A stretch of 64,000 bases of DNA from assembly GCF_003841505.1 (NCBI RefSeq), contig NZ_REGA01000014.1, positions 1 through 64,000 on the forward strand. Reading direction: 5' to 3'. A model generated the notes under the pieces. It saw only the letters and a list, made by a program, of their open reading frames with translations, ran no database searches and had not been told where the DNA came from. The stretch is from Natrarchaeobius chitinivorans. Its GTDB lineage: Archaea; Halobacteriota; Halobacteria; Halobacteriales; Natrialbaceae. The translations under genes and the position numbers were made by a program. Shown here piece by piece: positions 53,374 through 61,775 of this stretch; the stretch's first letter is position 1; the number at the start of each line of letters is the position of its first letter.

Positions 53374-55074
53374 ATGTTCGATCAGGACGACCTCGAGGGG
53401 ATCCGCAACCGGCGCGAGCAGTGGGAAGCGGAGACGCTCGAGCCGTTTCTGGAGCGCCACGGCGAGCGCAAAGAGCGGTTCGCGACGGTGTCGAACCACG
53501 AGGTCGATCGGCTCTACACGCCCGAGGACGTCTCGGACCTCGAGTACGAGGAGGACCTCGGGTTCCCCGGCGAGCCGCCGTACACGCGGGGGCCGTATCC
53601 GACGATGTACCGCGGGCGGACGTGGACGATGCGCCAGTTCGCCGGTTTCGGGACCGCAGAGGAGACCAACGAGCGCTTTCACTACCTCATCGATCAGGGA
53701 CAGACCGGCCTCTCGACGGCGTTCGACATGCCCTCGCTGATGGGGATCGACTCCGATCACCGGATGAGCGAGGGCGAAGTCGGCAAGGAGGGCGTCGCCG
53801 TCGACACGCTTCGGGACATGGAAATCCTCTTCGAGGGCATCGACCTGGGCGAGGTGTCGACGTCGTTTACGATCAATCCCTCCGCACCGGTCGTCTACGC
53901 GATGTACATCGCGCTGGCCGACCAGCAAGGGGTTCCCCGCGAGGAGATCCGGGGGACCCTCCAGAACGATATGCTCAAGGAGTTCATCGCCCAGAAGGAG
54001 TGGGTGATTCCGCCCGGCCCCTCCCTCGACGTTGTCACGGACACCATCGAGTTCGCCGTCGAGGAGACGCCGAAGTTCCACCCGATCTCGATCTCGGGAT
54101 ACCACATCCGGGAGGCGGGGTCGACCGCCGCACAGGAAGCCGCCTTCACGCTCGCCGACGGCTTCGCCTACGTCGAGGACTGCCTCGAGCGCGGCCTCGA
54201 GATCGACGAGTTCGCGCCGCTGCTGTCGTTTTTCTTCAACTCGCACAACTCGATCTTCGAGGAAATCGCGAAGTTCCGGGCGGCCCGGCGCGTCTACGCC
54301 ACCGTCATGGAGGATCGCTACGACGCGGCGGCCCCGGAGTCGAGACGGATGAAGTTCCACACGCAGACGGCCGGCCAGTCGCTGACCGCCCAGCAGCCGC
54401 TTACCAACGTCGTTCGCGTCACCATCCAGGCGCTGGCCGGCGTCCTCGGCGGAACGCAGTCGCTTCACACCAACAGCTTCGACGAGGCGCTCGCGCTCCC
54501 GACCGAGAAGGCGGTCCGCGTCGCGCTCCGGACCCAGCAGATCATCGCGGAGGAGTCCGGCGCGGCGGACATCGTCGATCCGATGGGTGGGAGTTTCGCG
54601 ATCGAGTCCCTGACGAACGAGATGGAAGCATCGATCATGGAGTACCTCGCGGAAATCGAGGAGATGGGCGACGGCTCGATCCGCGACGGCGTACTCGAGG
54701 GGATCGAGCAGGGCTACTTCCACCGCGAGATCCAGGACGCGAGCTACGAGTACCAACGGCGGGTCGAACGCGGCGAGGAGGTCGTCGTCGGCGTCAACCG
54801 GTACACGATCGAGGAAGACACCTCGCCGGAGATCCTCGAGATCGACGAGACGACCCGCGACCGCCAGCTCGATCGCCTCGAGCGCGTCAAGGCCGAACGC
54901 GACGACGGCGCGGTCGAGGCGGCCCTCGACGCGCTGTCTGCAGCCGTCGAGGCGGAGGAAAACGTGATGCCGTCGATCGTCGACGCGGTGAAAGCCTACG
55001 CCACGATGGGCGAGATCATGCAGGTCCTCGAGGACCACCACGGAACGTACCAGGAGACGATCAGCCCGGTCTGA
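53374..55074 (+). CDS. mutA: methylmalonyl-CoA mutase large (substrate-binding) subunit
   Basis: 566 residues. Starts MFDQDDLEGIRNRREQWEAE; contains the family motif YTRGPYPTMYRGRTWTMRQF (20 residues) and NEMEASIMEYLAEIEEMGDG. The B12-binding domain is absent, as in archaeal two-part mutases with a separate small subunit; that subunit gene is not in the window. Converts methylmalonyl-CoA to succinyl-CoA. Its TGA stop coincides with a TGATGCGG repeat end. Confidence 0.95.
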   Translation: MFDQDDLEGIRNRREQWEAETLEPFLERHGERKERFATVSNHEVDRLYTPEDVSDLEYEEDLGFPGEPPYTRGPYPTMYRGRTWTMRQFAGFGTAEETNERFHYLIDQGQTGLSTAFDMPSLMGIDSDHRMSEGEVGKEGVAVDTLRDMEILFEGIDLGEVSTSFTINPSAPVVYAMYIALADQQGVPREEIRGTLQNDMLKEFIAQKEWVIPPGPSLDVVTDTIEFAVEETPKFHPISISGYHIREAGSTAAQEAAFTLADGFAYVEDCLERGLEIDEFAPLLSFFFNSHNSIFEEIAKFRAARRVYATVMEDRYDAAAPESRRMKFHTQTAGQSLTAQQPLTNVVRVTIQALAGVLGGTQSLHTNSFDEALALPTEKAVRVALRTQQIIAEESGAADIVDPMGGSFAIESLTNEMEASIMEYLAEIEEMGDGSIRDGVLEGIEQGYFHREIQDASYEYQRRVERGEEVVVGVNRYTIEEDTSPEILEIDETTRDRQLDRLERVKAERDDGAVEAALDALSAAVEAEENVMPSIVDAVKAYATMGEIMQVLEDHHGTYQETISPV

Positions 55075-55090
55075 TGCGGTCTGCTGTCAG
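55072..55090. repeat. half copy of palindromic element (family 1) at mutase stop
   Basis: TGATGCGGTCTGCTGTCAG; TGA at 55072 is the stop of the mutase gene. No right end is found, so it is a half copy. Confidence 0.5.
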
Positions 55091-55260
55091 TCGTGCCGAT
55101 GAAACCGCGAACCGTCTGCGATTGTGCTGGGAGACCGGTACACCAGCCCGTGTGAGCGTCGACTGGGCGTGAGCCATCGTCGTCTTTCCCATCCGCCCGA
55201 TCCGGAACGAATTGCCGCCATGGAGATCTTTTGGACCATTCAGCCGGGAGTAGAGACGAG

Positions 55261-56049
55261 ATGGATCTCGGAATCGACGGCAACGCGGCGCTCGTAACGG
55301 CATCCTCGAGTGGACTCGGGAAAGCCGCGGCGACGGCGCTCGCCCGCGAAGGCGCGAACGTCGTCGTCAACGGGAGAGACGAGGATCGGCTCGCGGCGGC
55401 GAAAGCGGATATCGAGAAGGTGGCGACCGGCGAGGTACTCGCCCTGCAAGGCGATATCACGGAGGCGGACGACGTCGAACGACTGGTCGAGACGACCGTC
55501 GACGAGTTCGGCGGCCTCGATCACCTCGTCACCAGCGCCGGCGGTCCGCCGTCGGGCCCGTTCCTCGAAACCGACGACGAGGACTGGTACGACGCGTACG
55601 ACCTGCTGGTGATGAGCGTGGTCCGCCTCGCGCGGGAGGCTGAACCCCACTTGCGCGAGGGCGACGGCGGATCGATCGTGACGATCACCTCCCTGAGCGT
55701 GAAGGAGGCCGTCGACAGCCTCGTACTGTCGAACTCGGTTCGAATGGGCGTCATCGGGCTCGAAAAGACGATTTCTCGAGAGTTCGCACCCGACGTGCGA
55801 GCGAACGCGGTGTTGCCCGGCTCCCACGAGACCAGCCGGATCAGCGAACTCGTCGATCAGGCGGTCGACCGCGGCGAGTACGACTCCTACGAGGCGGGTC
55901 TCGAGGACTGGGTGGACAACCCACTCGGGCGAATCGGCGACCCGATGGAACTCGGTAACACCGTGGCGTTTCTCTGTTCACCGGCGGCCGGGTTCGTAAA
56001 CGGCGAGAGCGTCGTGGTCGACGGCGGAGCGGCGGGATCGAACCTCTGA
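55261..56049 (+). CDS. SDR-family oxidoreductase, atypical catalytic site
   Basis: 262 residues. NAD(P) motif ASSSGLGKAA and downstream HLVTSAGGPPSGPF fit the classical SDR fold. The usual active-site YxxxK is not present: the region reads TSLSVKEAVDSLVLSNSVRMGVIGLEK in two parts, with Ser-Asn-x-x-Arg where Tyr-x-x-x-Lys is expected. A subgroup of SDRs has this feature. Its TGA stop is in a TGATACGG element end. ATG 55261 chosen. Confidence 0.85.
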   Translation: MDLGIDGNAALVTASSSGLGKAAATALAREGANVVVNGRDEDRLAAAKADIEKVATGEVLALQGDITEADDVERLVETTVDEFGGLDHLVTSAGGPPSGPFLETDDEDWYDAYDLLVMSVVRLAREAEPHLREGDGGSIVTITSLSVKEAVDSLVLSNSVRMGVIGLEKTISREFAPDVRANAVLPGSHETSRISELVDQAVDRGEYDSYEAGLEDWVDNPLGRIGDPMELGNTVAFLCSPAAGFVNGESVVVDGGAAGSNL

Positions 56050-56132
56050 TACGGATCGGTATACCGATTTCCGGTGGGGCCGCGACTCGTCTCGGGTTCT
56101 ATCGGAAAAGACAGCCAGCGGACCGTGTGATA
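56047..56132. repeat. degraded palindromic element (family 1) at SDR stop
   Basis: Left end TGATACGGATCGGTATACCG, with TGA as the SDR stop; right end GACAGCCAGCGGACCGTGTGA is degenerate. Directly followed by another copy at 56153. Confidence 0.5.
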
Positions 56133-56152
56133 CGGTCGATTCGTGATCCCCT

Positions 56153-56239
56153 TCATACGGTTTACTGTCAGTCCTTACCGGCGCATCCGCGACCAGAGCG
56201 GCGGGTGCGCCGGTAAACAGTGACAGTAATCCGTATCAG
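56153..56239. repeat. palindromic element (family 1) with perfect inner palindrome
   Basis: Ends TCATACGGTTTACTGTCAGT and GTGACAGTAATCCGTATCAG. Inner arms TTACCGGCGCATCCGC and GCGGGTGCGCCGGTAA are almost perfectly complementary. The TCA within the right end is the complement of the stop of the minus-strand gene ending at 56236. Confidence 0.8.
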
Positions 56240-56724
56240 GACGGCGTTCCGATCTCGAAGATCTCCTCGTGCAGACTCTCGGCGAGGTGGTCGAGGTTCT
56301 CCTCCGCTTCGGACGCGTCCATCGAGTCGCCGACGCCCTGCCACTGTACGGAGAGGCGAGCGATCGGAACGAGCGCGACGCCGCCGACGGTGACCGTTCC
56401 GGCGGACGTTCGGATCTCCCACTCGGTTCGCATCCCCTCGGACGTTCTCGTGACGTCGTCGATCTCGACGCCGGCCTCGATCCACCGCTCGAGGAGTCCG
56501 TCGGTGATCCGGCGCAGTTTCCGCTCGCCGAGAGCGTGGACGACGACGCCGGCTCCCGCGAGAACGACGAACGCGACGGCGGCAAACGCGACGCCGCCGT
56601 AGGGAACGTTCACCGACGCCGCGAGAGCTGCGATCACGCCGACGAATCCGAGAATCCGGATATCGAACGCGTTTGGCACCGTTCCGTTCCAGTTTGTCTC
56701 CCGGGACGGCTGCTCGAGTTGCAT
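56236..56724 (-). CDS. two-span membrane protein, hypothetical
   Basis: 162 residues. Starts MQLEQPSRETNWNGTVPNAF, followed by two membrane segments (FDIRILGFVGVIAALAASV and VAFAAVAFVVLAGAGVVVHA) and a soluble C-terminal part (GERKLRRITDGLLERWIEAG, then EIRTSAGTVTVGGVALVPIA). No known family recognised. Its stop lies within a repeat end. ATG 56724 chosen in a longer open frame. Confidence 0.7.
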   Translation of the reverse strand: MQLEQPSRETNWNGTVPNAFDIRILGFVGVIAALAASVNVPYGGVAFAAVAFVVLAGAGVVVHALGERKLRRITDGLLERWIEAGVEIDDVTRTSEGMRTEWEIRTSAGTVTVGGVALVPIARLSVQWQGVGDSMDASEAEENLDHLAESLHEEIFEIGTPS

Positions 56725-56819
56725 ACGTTGCGGTTCAGTCCAGGATCGGGGTAGAAGTTCCCCTGTCCAGATGTTCCCTTTAAGAGAGAGCGATCGGCGA
56801 TCGCGTCCGGCGGTCGTCG

Positions 56820-56901
56820 TACGGACCGTTGGAAGTCGTTGCCGGTGGGATCGCAAGACGGTCGCGGGTGCGCCGGCAACGACGTAAAGCAATCCGTATC
56901 A
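56820..56901. repeat. palindromic element (family 1), right part conserved
   Basis: Right end GTAAAGCAATCCGTATCAG (56884-56902) and an inner GTCGCGGGTGCGCCGGCAACG with partner GTTGCCGGTGGGATCGC. The left end TACGGACCGTTGG is weak. TCA at 56899-56901 is the complement of the stop of the minus-strand E1-alpha gene. Confidence 0.6.
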
Positions 56902-58026
56902 GTCGTCTTCGAGCAGTTCTCCGTCGCCGTGGTCCTCCCGGAGCGACGCCAGGTACGCCCGTTGGTCCTCGAGTCGCGGCGTCGGGTTATCGTACGTGTG
57001 TTCGAACATCTCCCGTGGGTCGGGATCGGCCGATTCGGCCCGCTCGATCAGTTTCGAGAGCGTCTCCTCGAGGTCGGCTTCCATCGTCTCGATCCACTCG
57101 TCGTCGACGATCCAGCGATCACGGAGGTAGGATTCGAAGCGGTCGATCGGATCCCGATCGCGCCAGCGCTCGAGTTCCGCCTCGTCGCGGTAGACCGACG
57201 GATCGTCGGCGGTCGTGTGGGCACCGAACCGATACTGGACCGCCTCGACGAGCGTGGGCCGGAGTCGATCGCCGCCGGGATCGAGAGCCTTCGCTCGAGC
57301 GCCTTTCGTGACCGCGTACGTCGCGAGCGGATCCATGCCATCGACCTGAACGCCCTCGAACCCGTAAGCGCGGGCTTTCTGGGCGAACGTCGCGCTCGCG
57401 GTCTGGCGCTCGCTCGGTACCGAAATCGCCCACTGGTTGTTGTGACAGAAGAAGATCGTCGGCGTGTCGAAGACGCCGGCGAAGTTCATCGCCTCGTGGA
57501 AGTCACCTTCGGAGGTCGCGCCGTCGCCGAAGTGGACGACGGTCGCGTTCTCGCCGCCGTCGAGCTTTTCGGCCCAGGACCAGCCGACGGCGTGTGGGAG
57601 GTGGCTGCCGATCGAGATGTTAAGCGGGAAGACGTTGACGTCGGCGAGTCCGGCGTTTCCCGATTCGTGCCCCATCCAGTACGCCAGATACTCCCACGGA
57701 AGGCCCCGAGAGACGACCGCGCCGTGCTCGCGGTACTGGTAGGAGATCGTATCGTCGTCGGCGAGCGCGTACGTCGATCCGATCTGGGATCCCTCCTGAC
57801 CCGCGAGAGAGGCGTACGTCCCCATCCGACCCTGTCGCTGGAGGCTGATCATCCGCTCGTCGAACCGACGAGAGAAACGCATATCGCGGTACATCGAGCG
57901 CAGCGTCTCCGGCTCGAGGTCGGGTTCGAGCTCCGGCGACACGACGTTTCCCTCGGCGTCGAGCACCTGGATCCGGTCGTCAGGATCTCGGCCGACGAGG
58001 TCGAACTCGAGGGCGTCTCGTGACAT
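56899..58026 (-). CDS. thiamine-diphosphate 2-oxoacid dehydrogenase E1, alpha subunit
   Basis: 375 residues. The ThDP motif is FGDGATSEGDFHEAMNFAGV to CHNNQWAISVP (GDG ... NN). ISLQRQGRMGTYASLAGQEG matches the alpha-subunit N-terminus. It should decarboxylate pyruvate or a branched-chain 2-oxoacid with its beta, E2 and E3 partners. None of these is adjacent, so this copy stands alone. ATG 58026 chosen (MSRDALEFD); the open frame extends nine codons upstream. Confidence 0.88.
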   Translation of the reverse strand: MSRDALEFDLVGRDPDDRIQVLDAEGNVVSPELEPDLEPETLRSMYRDMRFSRRFDERMISLQRQGRMGTYASLAGQEGSQIGSTYALADDDTISYQYREHGAVVSRGLPWEYLAYWMGHESGNAGLADVNVFPLNISIGSHLPHAVGWSWAEKLDGGENATVVHFGDGATSEGDFHEAMNFAGVFDTPTIFFCHNNQWAISVPSERQTASATFAQKARAYGFEGVQVDGMDPLATYAVTKGARAKALDPGGDRLRPTLVEAVQYRFGAHTTADDPSVYRDEAELERWRDRDPIDRFESYLRDRWIVDDEWIETMEADLEETLSKLIERAESADPDPREMFEHTYDNPTPRLEDQRAYLASLREDHGDGELLEDD

Positions 58027-58284
58027 GCGTGGTTTCTCGGACGCACAACACATAACTATAGCTGTCGACAGATCGCGACCTCCGACAGGGATCGTGAAGC
58101 GTCTCTGTACACATCGACATCGTCGCCGATACTACAGGAGCGATCGTGGCTCGAGGGAGGACGAATTGGCAGCGTTTTCCGTAACCGAAGCGGCATCTCT
58201 GTGTGTCTGGGTACAAAGACCGCTCCGTTGATGGATCGGGTGAGCGAAATATGTCTGCTGGTCACTCAGGACTTCGGGGTAGTC
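58027..58284. other. intergenic region, no gene seen
   Basis: 258 bp between two minus-strand genes, upstream of the E1-alpha gene. It probably holds the E1-alpha promoter. No repeat or clear operator is visible. Confidence 0.45.
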
Positions 58285-59232
58285 TCACTCGAGTAATCCC
58301 TTCATGTACCCGGCGGCGAAGAGTTTTCCAGTGATGTGGTAGCCGGGGATCGAGTTGTCCTCGCCTTCCATCGTGGGAACGTGGTCCGGACGGATGGGGC
58401 CGTCGAATCCGACGTCGCGGTAGGCGTCGATCGCGGCCTGCATGTCGGTCGGCCCGTCGTCGTGCCACGTTTCGACGAAGGAGTCGCCGTCGCCCTCGAC
58501 GTCCCGGAAGTGGACGAAGTTGATTCGATCCCCGAAGTGGCGAATCGTCTCCGGAATATCGACCCCCATCGCCGCGAAGTTTCCCTGACAGAACGTCAGG
58601 CCGTTAGACGGCGAATCGACGATCTCGAGGACGCGATCGTACGCCTCGACGCTGCCGACGATCCGGGGCATTCCGCGCACTTCCTCGCGGGGTGGATCGT
58701 CGGGGTGAAGACCGAGTTTGACCCCCGCTTCCTCGGCGACGGGAACGACCCGTTCGAGGAAGTACTCCAGGTTCTTCCAGAGGTCGTCCGCGGTCGTCGT
58801 CTCGGCCGCAGCTGGGGTCGATCCCCGCCGCATCAGGTCGTCGTCGTACGAGCTCGTCAGCGATCCGCCCCGAGCAGGCGTCGTCGTCGACGTTCGAGCC
58901 CAGCGGATCCCGGCCATCCAGTCGTAACAGACGACGTCGACGCCCAGTTCGCCGAGGTTACGAAGCAGACGGCAAAACTCCTCGATCTCCTCGTCGCGAC
59001 CGTCGAGTGCGAGTCTGGTCGTGTCCGTAAGCGGGACGCTTCCCTCGAACGCCGCGGGTTCGAGGCCGTAATCTCGGTATCTCGAGGTCAACGCCAGCAG
59101 TTCGTCGAACCTCGAGGGGCGGGTCCCGTCTCCGATCTCGAGGGAGTGGAACACGGCGTGGTCGACGCCGGCCTGTCTGGCGAGCGCCCACCGGTCGTCC
59201 GGTTCGGGAGGGAGAACTAACGAGATGTCCAT
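58285..59232 (-). CDS. uxuA: mannonate dehydratase
   Basis: 315 residues. KLGLHPDDPPREEVRGMPRI (family signature HPDDPP), FCQGNFAAMGVDIPE, NFVHFRDVEG and FDGPIRPDHVPTMEGE carry the metal-binding residues (His, Cys, Asp). It converts D-mannonate to 2-keto-3-deoxygluconate. Shorter than bacterial UxuA (about 394), as in archaea. It is not clustered with other uronate genes here. Confidence 0.9.
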   Translation of the reverse strand: MDISLVLPPEPDDRWALARQAGVDHAVFHSLEIGDGTRPSRFDELLALTSRYRDYGLEPAAFEGSVPLTDTTRLALDGRDEEIEEFCRLLRNLGELGVDVVCYDWMAGIRWARTSTTTPARGGSLTSSYDDDLMRRGSTPAAAETTTADDLWKNLEYFLERVVPVAEEAGVKLGLHPDDPPREEVRGMPRIVGSVEAYDRVLEIVDSPSNGLTFCQGNFAAMGVDIPETIRHFGDRINFVHFRDVEGDGDSFVETWHDDGPTDMQAAIDAYRDVGFDGPIRPDHVPTMEGEDNSIPGYHITGKLFAAGYMKGLLE

Positions 59233-59518
59233 CTGGTGCTCGAGAGTGGGTTTGCGATCTCTTAGACCTTTTCTTCGGCGGCCATCGTCCGGGCCGGCTG
59301 CGTCGTCGGGCGTTACCGACGTCGGCGACGTATCGGCTTCTCGAGAACGGAGAGTCGACAGCCTGGTGTATGGAAGGATGGTCGGGGCAGTTGGGGATAC
59401 AGTGGATGGCCGAGCATCAAATCGTATATCGTTTCACTCCACGTATGATTTAAAGCCCCAATCGATGAAGCGGGAGATACATCCCTCGAGAACGGTACAG
59501 TATCGGCATCGAGACTGT
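59233..59518. other. AT-rich promoter region of zinc-ribbon gene
   Basis: 286 bp between the divergent uxuA and zinc-ribbon genes. GATTTAAAGCCCC near 59447 is TATA-like and would give a transcript start near 59475-59480, ahead of ATG 59519. No other gene is seen. Confidence 0.4.
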
Positions 59519-59734
59519 ATGACTCGAGAAAACGTCGGTGATACGCGGTGGGGATGGTGTTGTCCGCACTGTAACAGGGACGTGGACGTCGTCAAAGACC
59601 CCTCGACCGACACGTTCCGGTGGGAGTGTCCCGGAGAGGCGTGTCGTGCCGTCGGGTTCGGGTTTTCGTCCCGTCGGCAGGCCAGAATCGCGCTGTTGAG
59701 CTACCGAAAACGGTACGAGAACACGTACCGGTGA
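59519..59734 (+). CDS. small zinc-ribbon protein
   Basis: 71 residues. Two metal pairs, CCPHC and CPGEAC, within WGWCCPHCNRDVDVVKDPST and TFRWECPGEACRAVGFGFSS. The basic C-terminal helix is RRQARIALLSYRKRY. Start ATG 59519 fits the TATA-like box and is shorter than a possible start at 59465. The function is unknown; such small ribbons are common in haloarchaea. Confidence 0.6.
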   Translation: MTRENVGDTRWGWCCPHCNRDVDVVKDPSTDTFRWECPGEACRAVGFGFSSRRQARIALLSYRKRYENTYR

Positions 59735-59737
59735 TCG

Positions 59738-61390
59738 TTACGCTCGCCGAGCGAGGGACGGACGGTCCGGTCCGGGAGTCGTTGCCGGAGCAGAATCCGC
59801 CTCGAGCACCGGTTCGGGGTCCGGTTCGTCGGAACTAGCTGGTTCCCCGTCGGGGGTTTCTTCGATGACGTACCGCTGGCCGAGCATCGGATCGAGGAGT
59901 CCGTCGACGCCGCCCCTGTCGTCGCGAAGAACCGGCGCGTCACTCGTGTCGGGATCGCTCATGTAGTTGTCGACCGCCCCCTCGAGATTGACCCCGAGGT
60001 CACGCTCGGCGTTCCGTTCCGCGAAATCGGCCCGAGTGAAGTCGGTTTCGGATTTCGTCGCGACGAGTTGTACGTTCTGGACGCTGTTGGCGTCTGACGT
60101 GCGGAAACTGTAGACGTCGGGGAACGTCGTCTCCATGGTCCGGTACTGGGCGTGGTAGAACTCCGATCCCGAACCGCTCGGCGAGGAGACGACGTTCGCG
60201 TACAGGACGCCGTCGTCGCTCAGTCGATCCGACGCGAGTTCCATGAACTCCGTCGTCGTGAGGTGAAACGGGACCTGGTCCTGTTTGTAGGCGTCGAGGA
60301 CGATCACGTCGTACGTCTGGTCGTTGTCTCTGAGAAACTGTCTCCCATCCTCGGCGTGAACGTTCAGGTCCTCTCCACGCTCGAGGCCGAAGTACTCCTC
60401 GGCGGCGTCGGTCACCGCCGGATCGATCTCGACGACGTCGACCGTCGCGTCGTAGCGCTGAGCGAAGTCCTGGGGACCGGTGTACCCGCCACCCCCCACG
60501 AACAGAACCCGATCTACGTCTTCGTGATCGTCGACCGCGAGCATCGAGAGGTGAAAGTACTTCGTGTACGTGAAGACGTGTCGGTCGGGATTCGTGAGGT
60601 CTGTCGCGCTGTGGCGAGAGCCGTCGAGGTACATCGTTCGGACGTCGCCGTCGTCGACGATCTCGAGGTGCTGGTGGGCGGTGTCGGCCTCGTAGACGAC
60701 GTCGCCGCGGTGATCGAGCGCGACCGGACCGGCCCCGGCCGCGACGACGAGCATGGCGGCGACGAGGACGCTCGCAACCGTCGGTCCGCGGGGAAACGCG
60801 GGGAACATGAGCCCGAGGGCCGTCGCGACGAGGATCAGTCCGAACAACAGTCCGATCGTATCGATCGTCATCGCGGGAATGAGGACGAACGTCGTCGCTC
60901 CGGAGCCGACGATGCTGCCGATCGTGCCGAGGGCGTAGACGTGGCCCGACGCTTCACCGGTTCCCTGTTTGTCCGAGAGTTCGGCCGCGTACGGGCTGAC
61001 AAATCCGAGCAAATAGGTTGGCGGCCCGAACAGTACGATGACTGCCGGCAGTGAGGCGTACCGTGGGGGTAACGCGAGCGTCGACGTGGTCGAGAGCAGG
61101 AGATCGCTCGCGTAGATTACGACACCAACGTAAACGGCGGTCGCGAGCATGATCCAGCTCATCTGTCGGTTCGTTGCCAGCGCCGCGCGTTTCCCGCCCT
61201 GCCAGTAGCCGAGGCTCAGTGCGATCAGAAAGACCGTCAGAATGCCGCCGACCGTGTAGATGTGGCTGCCGAACTGGGGTGCGACGATCCGGACGGCCAG
61301 AATCTCGAGGCCCATACTGGTGACCCCGGAGACGAACACCGCGAGTTCCGGTTTCGTAGGCCGATACGTCGCGAGCGACCGTCCGTCCAT
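59738..61390 (-). CDS. membrane-fused spermidine-synthase-like protein
   Basis: 550 residues. N-terminal half with about seven membrane segments of the MFS-like type (GLEILAVRIVAPQFGSHIYT). C-terminal half is a SAM/dcSAM-binding synthase domain: VLFVGGGGYTGPQDFAQRYD (glycine loop), VVEIDPAVTDAAEEYFGL, and VIVLDAYKQDQVPFHLTTTE with catalytic Asp. The C-terminus is an acidic, disordered tail. The polyamine product is not established for haloarchaea. Confidence 0.88.
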   Translation of the reverse strand: MDGRSLATYRPTKPELAVFVSGVTSMGLEILAVRIVAPQFGSHIYTVGGILTVFLIALSLGYWQGGKRAALATNRQMSWIMLATAVYVGVVIYASDLLLSTTSTLALPPRYASLPAVIVLFGPPTYLLGFVSPYAAELSDKQGTGEASGHVYALGTIGSIVGSGATTFVLIPAMTIDTIGLLFGLILVATALGLMFPAFPRGPTVASVLVAAMLVVAAGAGPVALDHRGDVVYEADTAHQHLEIVDDGDVRTMYLDGSRHSATDLTNPDRHVFTYTKYFHLSMLAVDDHEDVDRVLFVGGGGYTGPQDFAQRYDATVDVVEIDPAVTDAAEEYFGLERGEDLNVHAEDGRQFLRDNDQTYDVIVLDAYKQDQVPFHLTTTEFMELASDRLSDDGVLYANVVSSPSGSGSEFYHAQYRTMETTFPDVYSFRTSDANSVQNVQLVATKSETDFTRADFAERNAERDLGVNLEGAVDNYMSDPDTSDAPVLRDDRGGVDGLLDPMLGQRYVIEETPDGEPASSDEPDPEPVLEADSAPATTPGPDRPSLARRA

Positions 61391-61457
61391 ACCGTACCAA
61401 ACCAGTCTTCGGTTGAGTACCTGTTGTTTCGACGTGCTCTGCAGGTGCCGGATCGAC

Positions 61458-61542
61458 TGATACGGATTGCTGTTACTGTGTGCCGGAGTGACCGAGCGTC
61501 GCCCCGCGGCGCTCCGGTACTAACGTACAGTAAACCGTATGA
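61458..61542. repeat. palindromic element (family 1) upstream of the spermidine-synthase-like gene
   Basis: Left end TGATACGGATTGCTGTTAC, right end TACAGTAAACCGTATGA. Inner GCCGGAGTGACCG and CGGCGCTCCGGT form a partial inner palindrome. It lies between genes, 68 nt from the spermidine-synthase-like start, and does not overlap a stop codon. Confidence 0.8.
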
Positions 61543-61775
61543 CGCCCGGTCGAATCAGCACGACCACCGGCGCTCGTGCCGATATCGTCGTGTTACCTGC
61601 TCTCTCGGAAGATCACAGCACCGCCCGTACGACCGGGCTGACCTCGCTATCCACGCCTTCCCGATTTCGACCCTGCGGCGCTGTAGCACGAGTACGGTCG
61701 TCGGCGTCTCTCGTCGGGACTCGACGCGTTCGCTCATCGGCTCATCTATAGATGACAGTTGACTGCCAGTACAGA

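Noticed and set aside
58136-58223. Possible gene in 58027-58284
   Set aside because: Open frames here are short and basic, with no start and no similarity seen.
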